Source: JBBRVW01 sp038246545
Lineage (GTDB): Bacteria > Actinomycetota > Actinomycetes > JACCUZ01
Length of the DNA: 64,000 bases
Reading direction: 5' to 3'
Assembly: GCA_038246545.1 (NCBI GenBank)
Contig: JBBRVW010000002.1
Span: forward strand, 112,161 to 176,160
Position 1 is the stretch's first letter; each line of letters starts with the position of its first letter. Below the pieces are notes generated by a model, which saw only the letters and a list, made by a program, of their open reading frames with translations, was not told the origin of the DNA and did not search any database. A program made the position numbers and the translations under genes. Below are positions 37,896 to 47,278 of the stretch, piece after piece.

Positions 37896-38015
37896 GGGTC
37901 CTCCTCGCGCTCACCTGCCGGACGGCTGTGACGCGCGTCCCCTCTTCTGCGGGGGAGTCTGTCATCACAGCCAGGCGCTGGGTGCGCCTCTAGGTAACGA
38001 TCTCGCCACACCGGA

Positions 38016-38552
38016 TCAGCTGCGGTGAGCTCCCGCCGCCACCACGAGGGCGACCACGACGGCAGCCAGGCCGGCGAGGACCAACGGCACCGAGGGTACG
38101 ACGTCCTGCGCCGCTGTGACGGCGACAACCGCACCCGCGCCCAGCGCGAGGACAGGCGCGACCGCGCGGACCGCGAGCGTGCGCAGCGGCAACGAAGCCG
38201 CGTGCGGAGCACGGCCGCCGACGTCCTCCCGGGCGGCGAGGGCCGCGACCAGCCCAAGCAGCAGCGCCGCGTCGGCCACCGCCTGCAGCGGCCGCAGGGG
38301 GGAGACGTCCAGGGTTCCCGCGAGCAGGACCGTCAGCGTCGCCGCGAGCACCGCCAGGGTGCCGGGCAACCGGAAGGGGAGGACCGCCGCGGCCGAGCTC
38401 GCGACGACGGTGATCCCGCCGAGCAGCACGACGTAGCGGTTGAGCTCGGGGACGGCCGCCACCACCGCCACCGCCGTGGCGGTGAGGACGACGAGCGCCC
38501 GGGCGGCGGCGTCGCCCCAGGTCGCCACGGCCCGACCGTCAGCCGGGGTCAC
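38016..38552 (-). CDS. Small polytopic membrane protein
   Basis: A 178-aa protein of mostly hydrophobic, Ala/Val/Leu-rich helices (about five), with no soluble domain and no recognised family. GTG 38552 overlaps the DUF58 stop (GTGA) and is preferred over GTG 38558. It is the last gene of the distal MoxR-DUF58 module, which suggests a role with that membrane complex. Confidence 0.6.
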   Translation of the reverse strand: MTPADGRAVATWGDAAARALVVLTATAVAVVAAVPELNRYVVLLGGITVVASSAAAVLPFRLPGTLAVLAATLTVLLAGTLDVSPLRPLQAVADAALLLGLVAALAAREDVGGRAPHAASLPLRTLAVRAVAPVLALGAGAVVAVTAAQDVVPSVPLVLAGLAAVVVALVVAAGAHRS

Positions 38553-39834
38553 TGCCACGACCGGCTCCCGGGGCGGGCGGCCCGCATGGCGTGCAGGAGG
38601 CCGCCGGTCAGCTCGGCGTCCCCGTCCCAGTCGAGCACCGCGATACCCATGGCGCCCAGCTCGATCTTGAGCGCCTCGCGCTGCATCCGCCAGGTGCGCA
38701 GGGTCAGTGCCTCCGTGCGCGAGCCGGAGGCAACCGTCGGCTCCGCGTTCAGCACGTCGACGACCAGGGGTGCGAACCCCCGGTCGCGCATCAACCGGAC
38801 CGCGTCAAGGGGTCCCTCGTCGAGCAGCGGGGTGAGCAGGGCGACGAACGCGCGGTGCGGCAGCATGCCGCGCGGCAGGTGTCCGAGGCCGTAGTGCACC
38901 GGGCCGGCGTCCTTCTCACCCTCGTCCGGACGGATCGCGAGCACCGCCTCGCACACCTGGAACAGCTGGCGCGGTCCGGCCGCAGGCGCCAGCCAGCGCA
39001 GCGGGCCGCCGAAGGTGACCAGCCCGACCCGGTCGTGCGCCCGCAGGTAGGTCTGCGCCAGCCCCGTCGCGGCCCGAACCGTCAGGTCCAGCGACGAGTG
39101 GCCGGCCTCGCCGGCGTCGACGGTGGTGTCGAGGACCAGCACCAGGTCGAAGGCGCGCTCGGCGGCGTACTGCCGGACGAACAGCTCGCCGTGCCGCGCC
39201 GAGGTGCGCCAGTCGACGTCGCGCTGACGGTCGCCGGGCCCGTACGCCCGGACGCCGGCGAACTCGACCCCGGACCCGACGGCGCGGCTGGGGTGCTCGC
39301 CCAGCGGCGCGGCGAGCTCGTAGGGCGCGACCGCGCGAGCCAGTGCCGCCGCAGCGGGGTAGACGACGAGCTCGCCGACGTCGACCCGGGCGCGCGCGAC
39401 GTACGAGCCACCGCCGGCCACCACCCGCAGCCGCACCGGGCCGACCGTGTGCCGGCCCCACCGGGTCGGTACCAGCGTCCAGCGCAGCACGCGGGTCCCG
39501 CCCTCCACGTGGTGCCCGGCGAACCGGGACTCGGTCCACGGCGGCAGCACGGGCTCGGCCTCCAGCCGGTCGGCGCCGGGCAGCGCGACGCGCAGCTCGA
39601 GGGTCACCTCGTCGCCCTCGACGCAGCGGTCGCTGCCGAGCGCGACCGACAGGTCCAGCGACTCCGGGGCAGCGCTGCGTGGCGAGAGCGCCAGGAGGAC
39701 GAGCGGCACCACGGCGACCACGAGCAGCTCGCCGTGTGCGGTCGCGACGGCGAAGGCGACCGCGAGCCCGGCGATCACCGCCAGCCGGCGCGGCCGGGGT
39801 GTCGCCCGGAACTCGAGCGGGACGGTGACGGTGC

Positions 39835-39838
<4 letters not shown>
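38549..39838 (-). CDS. DUF58 domain protein, module 2 (probable CTG start)
   Basis: A 429-aa protein with N-terminal helices and a DUF58 domain, shown by VRAYGPGDRQRDVDWRTSAR and LFVRQYAAERAFDLVLVLDT. No ATG, GTG or TTG lies between the overlap and the first helix. A CTG at 39838, six nt after GGAGGTG and overlapping the MoxR stop as CTGA, is the best start; the next option, GTG in the first helix, would cut the N-terminus. It is distantly related to the DUF58 protein at 35566-36864. Confidence 0.75.
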
Positions 39839-40806
<968 letters not shown>

Positions 40807-40870
40807 CGGGGTCCTCGCGTCGTTTCCGTGCCCAGCGAGGTGCGAGCGGAGTGGAAACGTCGTGGGGGTC

Positions 40871-41392
40871 TCACAGGTGCTCCAGTCGGTCGACGATGCG
40901 TTCGAGGGTGGCCGGGTCGACGCCCGGTGGCTGACCGCGGCGGTCGACCTCGCGGTCGGCGTCCAGCCAGTGCCAGACGTCGTCGCCGACCAGCCGGCGG
41001 GCGGCCTCCGGATCGGCGGCCAGGTCGACGCCGTGCCGGTCGGACAGGCGGGCGGCGAGCAGCCGGACGAGCACCGGCCGGGTGCCCAGGTCGTAGTGCC
41101 GCGGTGACACCTCGGCCCACGACAGCGCCTCGGCGACCTGGCGGTACGAGCGGAACGGCGCGTTCTCGACGGGCGGGCCTGGCCGCGGCGGTCGGTGCGC
41201 GACCGGTGCGGCCGGCACGCGGGACAGCGCAGCGACTGCGCCGGCGACGGCGACCGCGGACAGCGCCGCGAGCAGGCCGGCCCAGCCGAAGATGGCCGCG
41301 GCGACGGCCACGGCGAGGCAGGCGGCGACCACGGCGACCTGCCGCGACCGTCGCTCGCCGTCCTCCTCGTCCTCGCCGAAGGCGTCAGGCAC
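40871..41392 (-). CDS. Membrane protein of MoxR module 2
   Basis: A 173-aa protein with an acidic N-terminus (VPDAFGEDEEDGERR), two hydrophobic helices (AVVAACLAVAVAAAIFGWAG and following), and a soluble C-terminal region (YRQVAEALSWAEVSPRHYDLGTRPVLVRLLAARL). The GTG at 41392 overlaps the DUF4129 stop by 8 bp. It resembles the small helical proteins that accompany MoxR/DUF58/DUF4129 sets, but no named family was recognised. Confidence 0.65.
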   Translation of the reverse strand: MPDAFGEDEEDGERRSRQVAVVAACLAVAVAAAIFGWAGLLAALSAVAVAGAVAALSRVPAAPVAHRPPRPGPPVENAPFRSYRQVAEALSWAEVSPRHYDLGTRPVLVRLLAARLSDRHGVDLAADPEAARRLVGDDVWHWLDADREVDRRGQPPGVDPATLERIVDRLEHL

Positions 41393-42305
41393 GGCGCGCC
41401 CCCAGCTCGGCGCGGACCTGCCGCAGGGACTCCTCGGCCGCCCGCCGGGAGTCCTCACCCATCGGATGGGTGCTGAAGCGTGCCTCACGGAACAGGTCGG
41501 TCAGGGTGCGCGCCGGTCCGTCGCCGGTGCCGCTGAGCAGACCGGTGGCCACGGCCTTGTCCAGCAGCTCGCCGGCAGTGTCCGACCCCGGGGTCGATCC
41601 GCCGCGCCGCACGACGCCGGTCGCGAGCCGGCCGGCCATCGCGGCGTACGCCGCCAGCACCGCGGCCCGCGGGTCGGCGTGCCGGCCGAGCTCGGCCTCG
41701 GCCTCGTCGACGGCGCGCACCAGGCGGCGTACCGCGGCGCGGTCCTCGGCCTCCTCCTCGGTCTCGGGGTCGGGCCGGCTCCGGGCGTACCACCGGAAGG
41801 CCGCCGCGGCGGCCAGCAGCAGCCCGACGACGACGAGCAGCACCGGGGACGTGCCGCCGTCGCCGAGAGTGTCGACCGTGTCCTGCCCGGGGACCCCGGA
41901 CTGGTCCTGCCCGGCCCGGGGCGGTGGCGCCGGCCGCGGGATCGGCCCCAGCGAGCTGACCAGGTAGAAGACGACGGACAGCGTCGCGAGGACGACGACC
42001 ACCGCGACGACCCGCAGGTACCAGGGGAACGGCTCTCCCTCGGGCTCCACCACGTCGTCGTCGGACGCCTGGGCGAGGCTCGGTCGTCGCCCCCGGCGCA
42101 GGAGGCGGCGGCCGACGGCGACCAGCACGGCCAGGACGACGACCCCCACCACGAGCCGCGACCACCGGACGTCCAGCGGCTCGGCCAGGGAGTCCCAGTC
42201 CAGTCCCTGCCGCGCCTGCAGCGCGAGGGCTGCGACGGCGACCAGCGCCACCACGGCCAGCGCCCGCGGCAGCGGATCGGGTCCCCGTCCTCTCACGGCC
42301 GCCAT
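41385..42305 (-). CDS. DUF4129 domain membrane protein
   Basis: A 306-aa protein with three hydrophobic helices, an acidic linker and a C-terminal DUF4129-like helical region (RAAVLAAYAAMAGRLATGVV; LTDLFREARFSTHPMGEDSR). DUF4129 also forms the tail of TgpA-type transglutaminases, so this may be the detached equivalent in the second module. ATG 42305 is used; GTG 42347 is an alternative. It is the first gene of the reverse-strand array and is divergent from mraZ. Confidence 0.75.
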   Translation of the reverse strand: MAAVRGRGPDPLPRALAVVALVAVAALALQARQGLDWDSLAEPLDVRWSRLVVGVVVLAVLVAVGRRLLRRGRRPSLAQASDDDVVEPEGEPFPWYLRVVAVVVVLATLSVVFYLVSSLGPIPRPAPPPRAGQDQSGVPGQDTVDTLGDGGTSPVLLVVVGLLLAAAAAFRWYARSRPDPETEEEAEDRAAVRRLVRAVDEAEAELGRHADPRAAVLAAYAAMAGRLATGVVRRGGSTPGSDTAGELLDKAVATGLLSGTGDGPARTLTDLFREARFSTHPMGEDSRRAAEESLRQVRAELGARRA

Positions 42306-42562
42306 CCAACCAGCGGCGCCTCCGGCTGCGACCGGCCGCCAGGTCACAGATCGGCGTCAGGTCGGGGCTCGGGTGTCACGTCGCGCGGCCCGACCTGACC
42401 TGCGGTGCTGCCCGGCGGGGCTCGGTGCCCGGGCCCGGCCGTCCCTGTGGTCACTGGCGGGTCGGAGCGGTGCGCACTCGAGGACAGCGGACCGCCACGC
42501 GCCGGTGAACGAGCGCGGGGAGCGGGTGGCTCGTCCGAACGGGGGAGATGTGCGCGGATTGG
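42306..42562. other. Divergent intergenic region with an inverted repeat
   Basis: The space between DUF4129 and the mraZ promoter holds no convincing gene. GTCAGGTCGGG (42356-42366) and its exact complement (42389-42399) form an 11-bp inverted repeat with a 22-nt loop, possibly an operator or weak terminator. No clear promoter for DUF4129 was seen. Confidence 0.5.
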
Positions 42563-42590
42563 TTGACGGTGGTGTGATGTGGGGTAGTGT
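42563..42590 (+). promoter_or_regulatory. mraZ (dcw cluster) promoter
   Basis: TTGACG (42563-42568) and TAGTGT (42585-42590) are separated by 16 nt, a strong actinobacterial promoter. TGGGG-containing repeats at about 42580, 42600 and 42625 surround the predicted start and could be MraZ operator half-sites. Their spacing is irregular, so autoregulation is tentative. Confidence 0.65.
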
Positions 42591-42677
42591 GGTGCGCAGT
42601 GGGGGAGACCGCCGGGTCGAGGCGTGGGGAGGTGGGTCGATGTGGTGCAGTCCGACGTTGCCGAGGGGCAGGGAGAC

Positions 42678-43163
42678 GTGCGCGGCAGCGACGACTCCCG
42701 CGACGTCCGTGGCGAGTCCTCCCGCCGGACGCGCTTCCTGGGCACGCACCACCCCCGGCTCGACGACAAGGGCCGGCTGTTCCTGCCCGCGAAGTTCCGC
42801 GACCGGCTGGCTGGTGGGCTCGTGATCACCCCGGGCCAGGAGCGCTGCCTGTACGTCTTCCCGGAGCCGGAGTTCGACCGGATCTTCGACCGCATCCGCC
42901 AGGCGCCGGTCACCAGCAAGTCGGCCCGCGACTACCAGCGCATGTTCATGGCCAAGGCCTCCGACGAGACGCCCGACAAGCAGGGCCGCGTCACGGTCAA
43001 CGCCGATCTGCGCACTTACGCCGGTCTGACCAAGGAGTGCGTCGTGATCGGCGCCGGTACCCGCGTCGAGGTCTGGGACGAGGAGTCCTGGGCCCGCTAC
43101 AGCGCCGAGCAGGAGGGCCCGTTCGCGGAGCTGTCCGAGGAGGTGCTGCCCGGACTCATCTGA
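42678..43163 (+). CDS. mraZ: Transcriptional regulator MraZ with N-terminal extension
   Basis: AbrB-like DNA-binding protein of 161 aa that autoregulates the division cluster in other bacteria. Two SpoVT-like repeats carry FLGTHHPRLDDKGRLFLPAKFRD and VTVNADLRTYAG, preceded by DETPDKQGR. The usual protein begins about two residues before FLGTH, but here there is no start codon between GTG 42678 and that point. An extra 20-residue, charged N-terminus (RGSDDSRDVRGESSRR) is therefore present. AGGGAG sits just upstream of the GTG. Earlier GTGs at 42624-42645 would lengthen it further. Confidence 0.88.
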   Translation: MRGSDDSRDVRGESSRRTRFLGTHHPRLDDKGRLFLPAKFRDRLAGGLVITPGQERCLYVFPEPEFDRIFDRIRQAPVTSKSARDYQRMFMAKASDETPDKQGRVTVNADLRTYAGLTKECVVIGAGTRVEVWDEESWARYSAEQEGPFAELSEEVLPGLI

Positions 43164-43406
43164 CCCCGCGCACGACCACGTCCGCCCGCCGGCCCGCTCC
43201 GGCAGCCACACCGGTCGTACGACGAGGTCTCCACCCGCCCCGTCCTCGGGCGCTCCCGGCCCCACCTGTCCTGACGCCCCTTCCCCGGCGCCAGAGCAGC
43301 GGGTCACCGGTAGCCCCCCGCGAGCGGTTGGAGACCTGGTCGCACGACCAGCACCCCGCACCACCCGCGCCACGCCCGGTGCACGACACGTTCATGAAGG
43401 GTCGAG
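43164..43406. other. Intergenic region between mraZ and small ORF
   Basis: A 243-nt gap. It contains CTGGTCG-CA-CGACCAG (43336-43351), a near-perfect palindrome that may be a hairpin or protein site. No convincing promoter or longer gene was seen. Confidence 0.4.
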
Positions 43407-43577
43407 ATGGACACCTACGCAGCGAGCGGCACCGGCAGCCCCCTGGTGGAGCCGCCCTCCGCCGCCCTGCTCGCTGCCGAGATCCGGCACAGCGCCCTGC
43501 TCCTGGGCGGCGCCCTCGGTCTCATGGGCTGCTTCGCGCTCCTGCTCCTCCTGCTCACCACCCGGTTCGGCAGCTGA
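43407..43577 (+). CDS. Small single-helix membrane protein between mraZ and rsmH
   Basis: A 56-aa ORF: MDTYAASGTGSPLVEPPSAA, then an Ala/Glu linker and one strongly hydrophobic helix (LLLGGALGLMGCFALLLLLL), ending TTRFGS. AAGGG lies 5 nt before the ATG. Its stop is 2 nt from the rsmH GTG, which has no SD of its own, so rsmH translation is probably coupled to this ORF. It occupies a position where small membrane genes can precede division genes, but no family was recognised. Confidence 0.65.
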   Translation: MDTYAASGTGSPLVEPPSAALLAAEIRHSALLLGGALGLMGCFALLLLLLTTRFGS

Positions 43578-43579
43578 CC

Positions 43580-44539
43580 GTGACCACCTCCGGACCGGCC
43601 CACGTCCCGGCCCTGCTGGCGCGCACCCTCGAGCTGCTCGGTCCCGCGGTCGAGGGCCCCGGCGCGGTGCTCGTCGACGCGACGCTCGGGCTCGGCGGCC
43701 ACAGCGCGGCCTTCCTCGAGCGGTTCGGCGCGCTGCGGCTGGTGGGGCTGGACCGGGACCCGCGGGCCATCGCGATCGCGGGGGAGCGGCTGGCGCCGTA
43801 CGGCGAGCGGGCCACGCTCGTGCACGCGGTCTACGACGAGCTCGCCGACGTGCTGGACCGCCTCGGGGTCGCCCGCGTCCAGGGGATCCTCTTCGACCTG
43901 GGCGTCTCCTCGATGCAGCTGGACGAGGCCGAGCGCGGCTTCGCCTACGCGCAGGACGCGCCGCTGGACATGCGGATGGACCAGAGCCGCGGCACGACCG
44001 CCGCCGAGGTCGTCAACACCTACCCCGCCGACCGGCTCGCCCGCGTGCTCCGGGAGTACGGCGACGAGCGGTTCGCCCGGCGGATCGCCGACGCTGTCGT
44101 CCGCGAGCGCGCGAAGGAGCCCTTCACCGGCACGGCACGCCTCGCCGAGCTGGTGCGCTCGTCGATCCCGGCCGCCACCCGCCGCACCGGCGGCCACCCC
44201 GCGAAGCGCACCTTCCAGGCGCTGCGCATCGAGGTCAACGGCGAGCTCGCGGCCCTCGCCGGTGCCCTGCCCGCAGCCGTCGACGCGCTCGCCGTCGGCG
44301 GCCGGATGGTCGTGCTCTCCTACCAGTCGCTGGAGGACCGGATGGTCAAGCGGGTGCTCACCGCGGGGGCGACGAGCACGGCGCCCCGCGACCTGCCGGT
44401 CGTCCCGCCCGAGCACGAGCCGGTGCTGCGGCTGCTCACCCGCGGCTCCGAGCGGGCCGGCGAGGCGGAGGTCGCCGACAACCCGCGGGCCGCCTCGGTC
44501 CGTCTCCGCGCGGTCGAACGCCTCCGGGACGCCGCATGA
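43580..44539 (+). CDS. rsmH: 16S rRNA (cytosine-1402 N4) methyltransferase
   Basis: SAM-dependent MraW/RsmH, 319 aa, modifying the ribosomal P-site region. Landmarks are DATLGLGGHSAAFLERFG (SAM site), GLDRDPRAIAIA, QGILFDLGVSSMQLD, RGFAYAQDAPLDMRMD and HPAKRTFQALRIEVNGEL. C-terminal VVLSYQSLEDRMVK is also typical. GTG 43580 gives the normal N-terminus (HVPALLARTLELL). Its stop overlaps the ftsL-like start (ATGA). Confidence 0.95.
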   Translation: MTTSGPAHVPALLARTLELLGPAVEGPGAVLVDATLGLGGHSAAFLERFGALRLVGLDRDPRAIAIAGERLAPYGERATLVHAVYDELADVLDRLGVARVQGILFDLGVSSMQLDEAERGFAYAQDAPLDMRMDQSRGTTAAEVVNTYPADRLARVLREYGDERFARRIADAVVRERAKEPFTGTARLAELVRSSIPAATRRTGGHPAKRTFQALRIEVNGELAALAGALPAAVDALAVGGRMVVLSYQSLEDRMVKRVLTAGATSTAPRDLPVVPPEHEPVLRLLTRGSERAGEAEVADNPRAASVRLRAVERLRDAA

Positions 44540-45087
44540 GCCGCGCCGCAACGGCAGCCGCCACAGCCACGGGGGCCGCCGGTGCCGTCGCGAGCCCGGC
44601 GCGGCCGGTCGGCCCGCTCACCGGCCGGGCGCCCGGCCAGCCACGCAAGCCGCTCCGGCTGGTGCCGCCGCTGCGCACCGGCGCGCCGCGCGCGCCGTTC
44701 GTCGTCCTGCTGGGCACACTGCTCATCGGAGGGCTGGCAGGTCTGCTGTTCCTGCACACCGCCCTGGCGGAGGACTCCTTCCGGCTGCACGACCTGAAGG
44801 TCCGCTCGGGGGTGCTCACCGACCGTGAGCAGGCGCTCGAGCAGCAGGTCGCGCAGGAGGCGTCCCCGCGTCGGTTGGCGGCGAGAGCGGAGGCTCTGGG
44901 GATGGTGCGCAGCGAGAACCCGGCGTTCATCCGGCTCTCCGACGGCAAGGTCCTCGGCCGGCCCAAGGCCGGGGTCGCCCCGCAGCCCGCGCCGGCGCCC
45001 GCTCCGTCCGCCTCCGCCTCGACCTCCCGTACCCCGAGCGGGTCGCCCACCCCGTCCGCCTCGACGAGCAGCCGCCCGCGCCGGTGA
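44536..45087 (+). CDS. ftsL: FtsL-like septum-formation membrane protein
   Basis: Single-pass protein of 183 aa in the ftsL position. A basic cytoplasmic leader is followed by one helix (about 54-75, FVVLLGTLLIGGLAGLLFLH) and an extracytoplasmic coiled-coil-like region (SFRLHDLKVRSGVLTDREQALEQQV), then a Pro/Ser/Ala-rich tail. FtsL sequence conservation is low, so the call rests mostly on position, topology and the leucine-spaced segment. ATGA and GTGA overlaps link it to rsmH and ftsI. Confidence 0.78.
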   Translation: MSRAATAAATATGAAGAVASPARPVGPLTGRAPGQPRKPLRLVPPLRTGAPRAPFVVLLGTLLIGGLAGLLFLHTALAEDSFRLHDLKVRSGVLTDREQALEQQVAQEASPRRLAARAEALGMVRSENPAFIRLSDGKVLGRPKAGVAPQPAPAPAPSASASTSRTPSGSPTPSASTSSRPRR

Positions 45088-47039
45088 GCACCAGGCAGCG
45101 CCCCTCGCGGCCCGCAGCACCCGACCGTCGCGGCAGGCCCGCACGCGGCGCGGGTGCCGCTCGTCGGGCACCGGAACGACCCACCCAGCGCCGCACGAGG
45201 TCGGGCCGGCCGGTCGCCGGCCGGCGACCGGCTCCCTCGCGCCCGCCGCGGCGGCAGGCCTCCTACCGCCCACCGCCCCCGAGGCCGGCCCGCAGGGTCC
45301 ACCTCGGCGACTCGAGCCGGCGCCTGCGTGGCGCCGTCGTGGCGCTGCTGTTCGTGCTGTCGCTGTTCGGCGCCCGGCTGGTGCAGCTGCAGGGCCTGGA
45401 CGCCCCGACGTACGCCGCGGCGGCCGAGGCCGGTCGGCTGCGCACCTTGACCCTGCCCGCCGCCCGCGGCTCGATCACCGACCGTAACGGGGTCGCGCTG
45501 GCCACCACGGTCGCGGCGGTCAACGTCACCGCGGACCAGACGAAGGTTCAGGACCCGGCGGTCACCGCCTCGCTGTTGGCCCCGGTGCTCGGTGCCGACC
45601 CGGCTGCCCTGACGGTGAAGCTCACCGGCACCGCGCGGTTCGTCTACGTCGCCAAGTCCGTGACCCCGTCCACCTGGCGCAGGATCCAGACGCTCCAGCA
45701 CCCCGGCATGGAGAGCGTGGGCCTGCCCGGCATCTATGCGGAGCAGACCAGCAAGCGGGTCTACCCCAACGGCACCGTCGCGGCGAACCTCGTCGGCTTC
45801 GTCGGTGCTGACGGCAAGGGCCTGGGTGGTCTCGAGTACTCCCTCGACAAGACCCTCGCCGGTCGTGACGGCACCGCGACCTACGAGCTGTCCGCCGGCG
45901 GGCGGCGCATCCCGAGCGGGGTCGACACCGAGCGAGACGCGGTCGGCGGCTCTGATGTTCGGCTCACGATCGACCGCGACATCCAGTACGTCGCGCAGAA
46001 GGCGATCGCCAAGGCGGTCTCCGCCTACAGCGCGCAGAGCGGAACGGTCATCGTCTACCAGCCCTCGACCGGTGACCTGCTCGCGGTCGCGACGGCGCCG
46101 ACGTTCGACCCCAACAAGCCCGGTGCCTCCGACGCCGCCGACCGTGGCGACCGGCCTCTCAACGAGGCCTACGAGCCGGGCAGCACCGGCAAGGTCATCA
46201 CGGCTGCGGCGCTGCTGCAGGAAGGTGTCATCTCCCCGACGACCCCGATCATCGTGCCGAACCGGTTGACCCGCGCGGGCAAGTCGTTCAAGGACTTCGA
46301 GGACCACGGCGTCGAGAACCTCACCTACGCGGGCACCCTCGCGAAGTCGAGCAACATCGGCACCATCAAGGCGGCCGAGCGGCTGGGGGACCTCAAGCGC
46401 CTCTACCCCTACTTCAAGAAGTTCGGCATCGCCGAGCCGACCGGTCTGGGCCTGCCTGGGGAGCAGTCCGGCGAGATCCTCAAGCCGGGCGACTGGTCGG
46501 CGACCACCGGCTACACGATGACCTTCGGCCAGGGGTACTCGGTCAACGCCGTCCAGATGGCCTCGGTGTTCGCCACCATCGCCAACGACGGCGTGCGCGT
46601 GCAGCCCCGGCTGGTCGAGTCGACCGCCGGCGCCGACGGCACCGTCCATCCCTCGCCGGCGTCGCCGAGCTCCAGGGTCGTGAGCGCCACCACTGCGCAG
46701 ACGGTCCGCCGGATCATGGAGACCGTCCCGGCCGACGGCGGCACCGCGCCGTTGGCGCGCATCCCCGGCTACCGGGTAGGGGGCAAGACCGGCACCGCGC
46801 AGCGGTTCGACCCGGCCTGCGGCTGCTACCGCGGCAACACGCTGTCGTTCATCGGCTTCGCCCCGGCCGACAAGCCGGCCGTCGTGGTCGCCGTCACCCT
46901 GCAGGCGCCGAGGGTCGCCATCGGCGGCGGCGTCCAGGGCGGTCCGATCTTCCAGCAGGTCGCGTCGTTCGCCCTCGACGCGCTGCGCGTCCCGCCGACA
47001 GGCACCAAGCGGCACCTGCTCCCCATCACCACCAGGTAA
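45084..47039 (+). CDS. ftsI: Penicillin-binding protein, division transpeptidase FtsI
   Basis: Class B PBP of 651 aa with a long Arg/Pro-rich cytoplasmic leader, one helix (about 83-100), a dimerisation region (RGSITDRNGVALATT) and a transpeptidase domain. Active-site motifs are the Ser in YEPGSTGKVITAA (SxxK), KSSNIGT (SxN) and GGKTGTAQRF (KTG). It cross-links septal peptidoglycan. GTG 45084 overlaps the ftsL stop. After its stop the operon is interrupted by a 239-nt region carrying palindromes and a new promoter. Confidence 0.95.
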   Translation: MSTRQRPSRPAAPDRRGRPARGAGAARRAPERPTQRRTRSGRPVAGRRPAPSRPPRRQASYRPPPPRPARRVHLGDSSRRLRGAVVALLFVLSLFGARLVQLQGLDAPTYAAAAEAGRLRTLTLPAARGSITDRNGVALATTVAAVNVTADQTKVQDPAVTASLLAPVLGADPAALTVKLTGTARFVYVAKSVTPSTWRRIQTLQHPGMESVGLPGIYAEQTSKRVYPNGTVAANLVGFVGADGKGLGGLEYSLDKTLAGRDGTATYELSAGGRRIPSGVDTERDAVGGSDVRLTIDRDIQYVAQKAIAKAVSAYSAQSGTVIVYQPSTGDLLAVATAPTFDPNKPGASDAADRGDRPLNEAYEPGSTGKVITAAALLQEGVISPTTPIIVPNRLTRAGKSFKDFEDHGVENLTYAGTLAKSSNIGTIKAAERLGDLKRLYPYFKKFGIAEPTGLGLPGEQSGEILKPGDWSATTGYTMTFGQGYSVNAVQMASVFATIANDGVRVQPRLVESTAGADGTVHPSPASPSSRVVSATTAQTVRRIMETVPADGGTAPLARIPGYRVGGKTGTAQRFDPACGCYRGNTLSFIGFAPADKPAVVVAVTLQAPRVAIGGGVQGGPIFQQVASFALDALRVPPTGTKRHLLPITTR

Positions 47040-47047
47040 GCGCCCCC

Positions 47048-47063
47048 GCGGTCAGCTGACCGC
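47048..47063. repeat. Perfect 16-bp palindrome after ftsI
   Basis: GCGGTCAG-CTGACCGC begins 9 nt after the ftsI stop. It could be an operator or part of a terminator. Confidence 0.8.
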
Positions 47064-47081
47064 AGGTACGTGGTGGATGGG

Positions 47082-47130
47082 AGCGGCCCGGACGGAGCAG
47101 CAGCTGCAGCACCCTCCGTCCCGAGCCGCT
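47082..47130 (+). terminator. Imperfect hairpin between ftsI and murE
   Basis: Arms 47082-47096 and 47115-47130 are nearly complementary GC-rich strands with single-base bulges. This may attenuate transcription from mraZ-ftsI into murE. Confidence 0.4.
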
Positions 47131-47264
47131 CTGACAGCAACCCGGCAGCACGGCCAGGTCCCGCGTAACCGGGGTCTCGACGGCCGGCTTGCCCGGCCGC
47201 CCCCGCCGCACCGCCAACGATCATGAACGGCGGCCCGGGGCGCGGGTGGCGCGGCGCCCCCCGA

Positions 47265-47270
47265 TAGTCT
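47265..47270 (+). promoter_or_regulatory. -10 box (TAGTCT) for leaderless murE transcript
   Basis: TAGTCT is followed by 8 nt and GTG 47279 with no SD, suggesting a separate promoter for murE onward. Confidence 0.5.
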
Positions 47271-47278
47271 CCTTGCCC

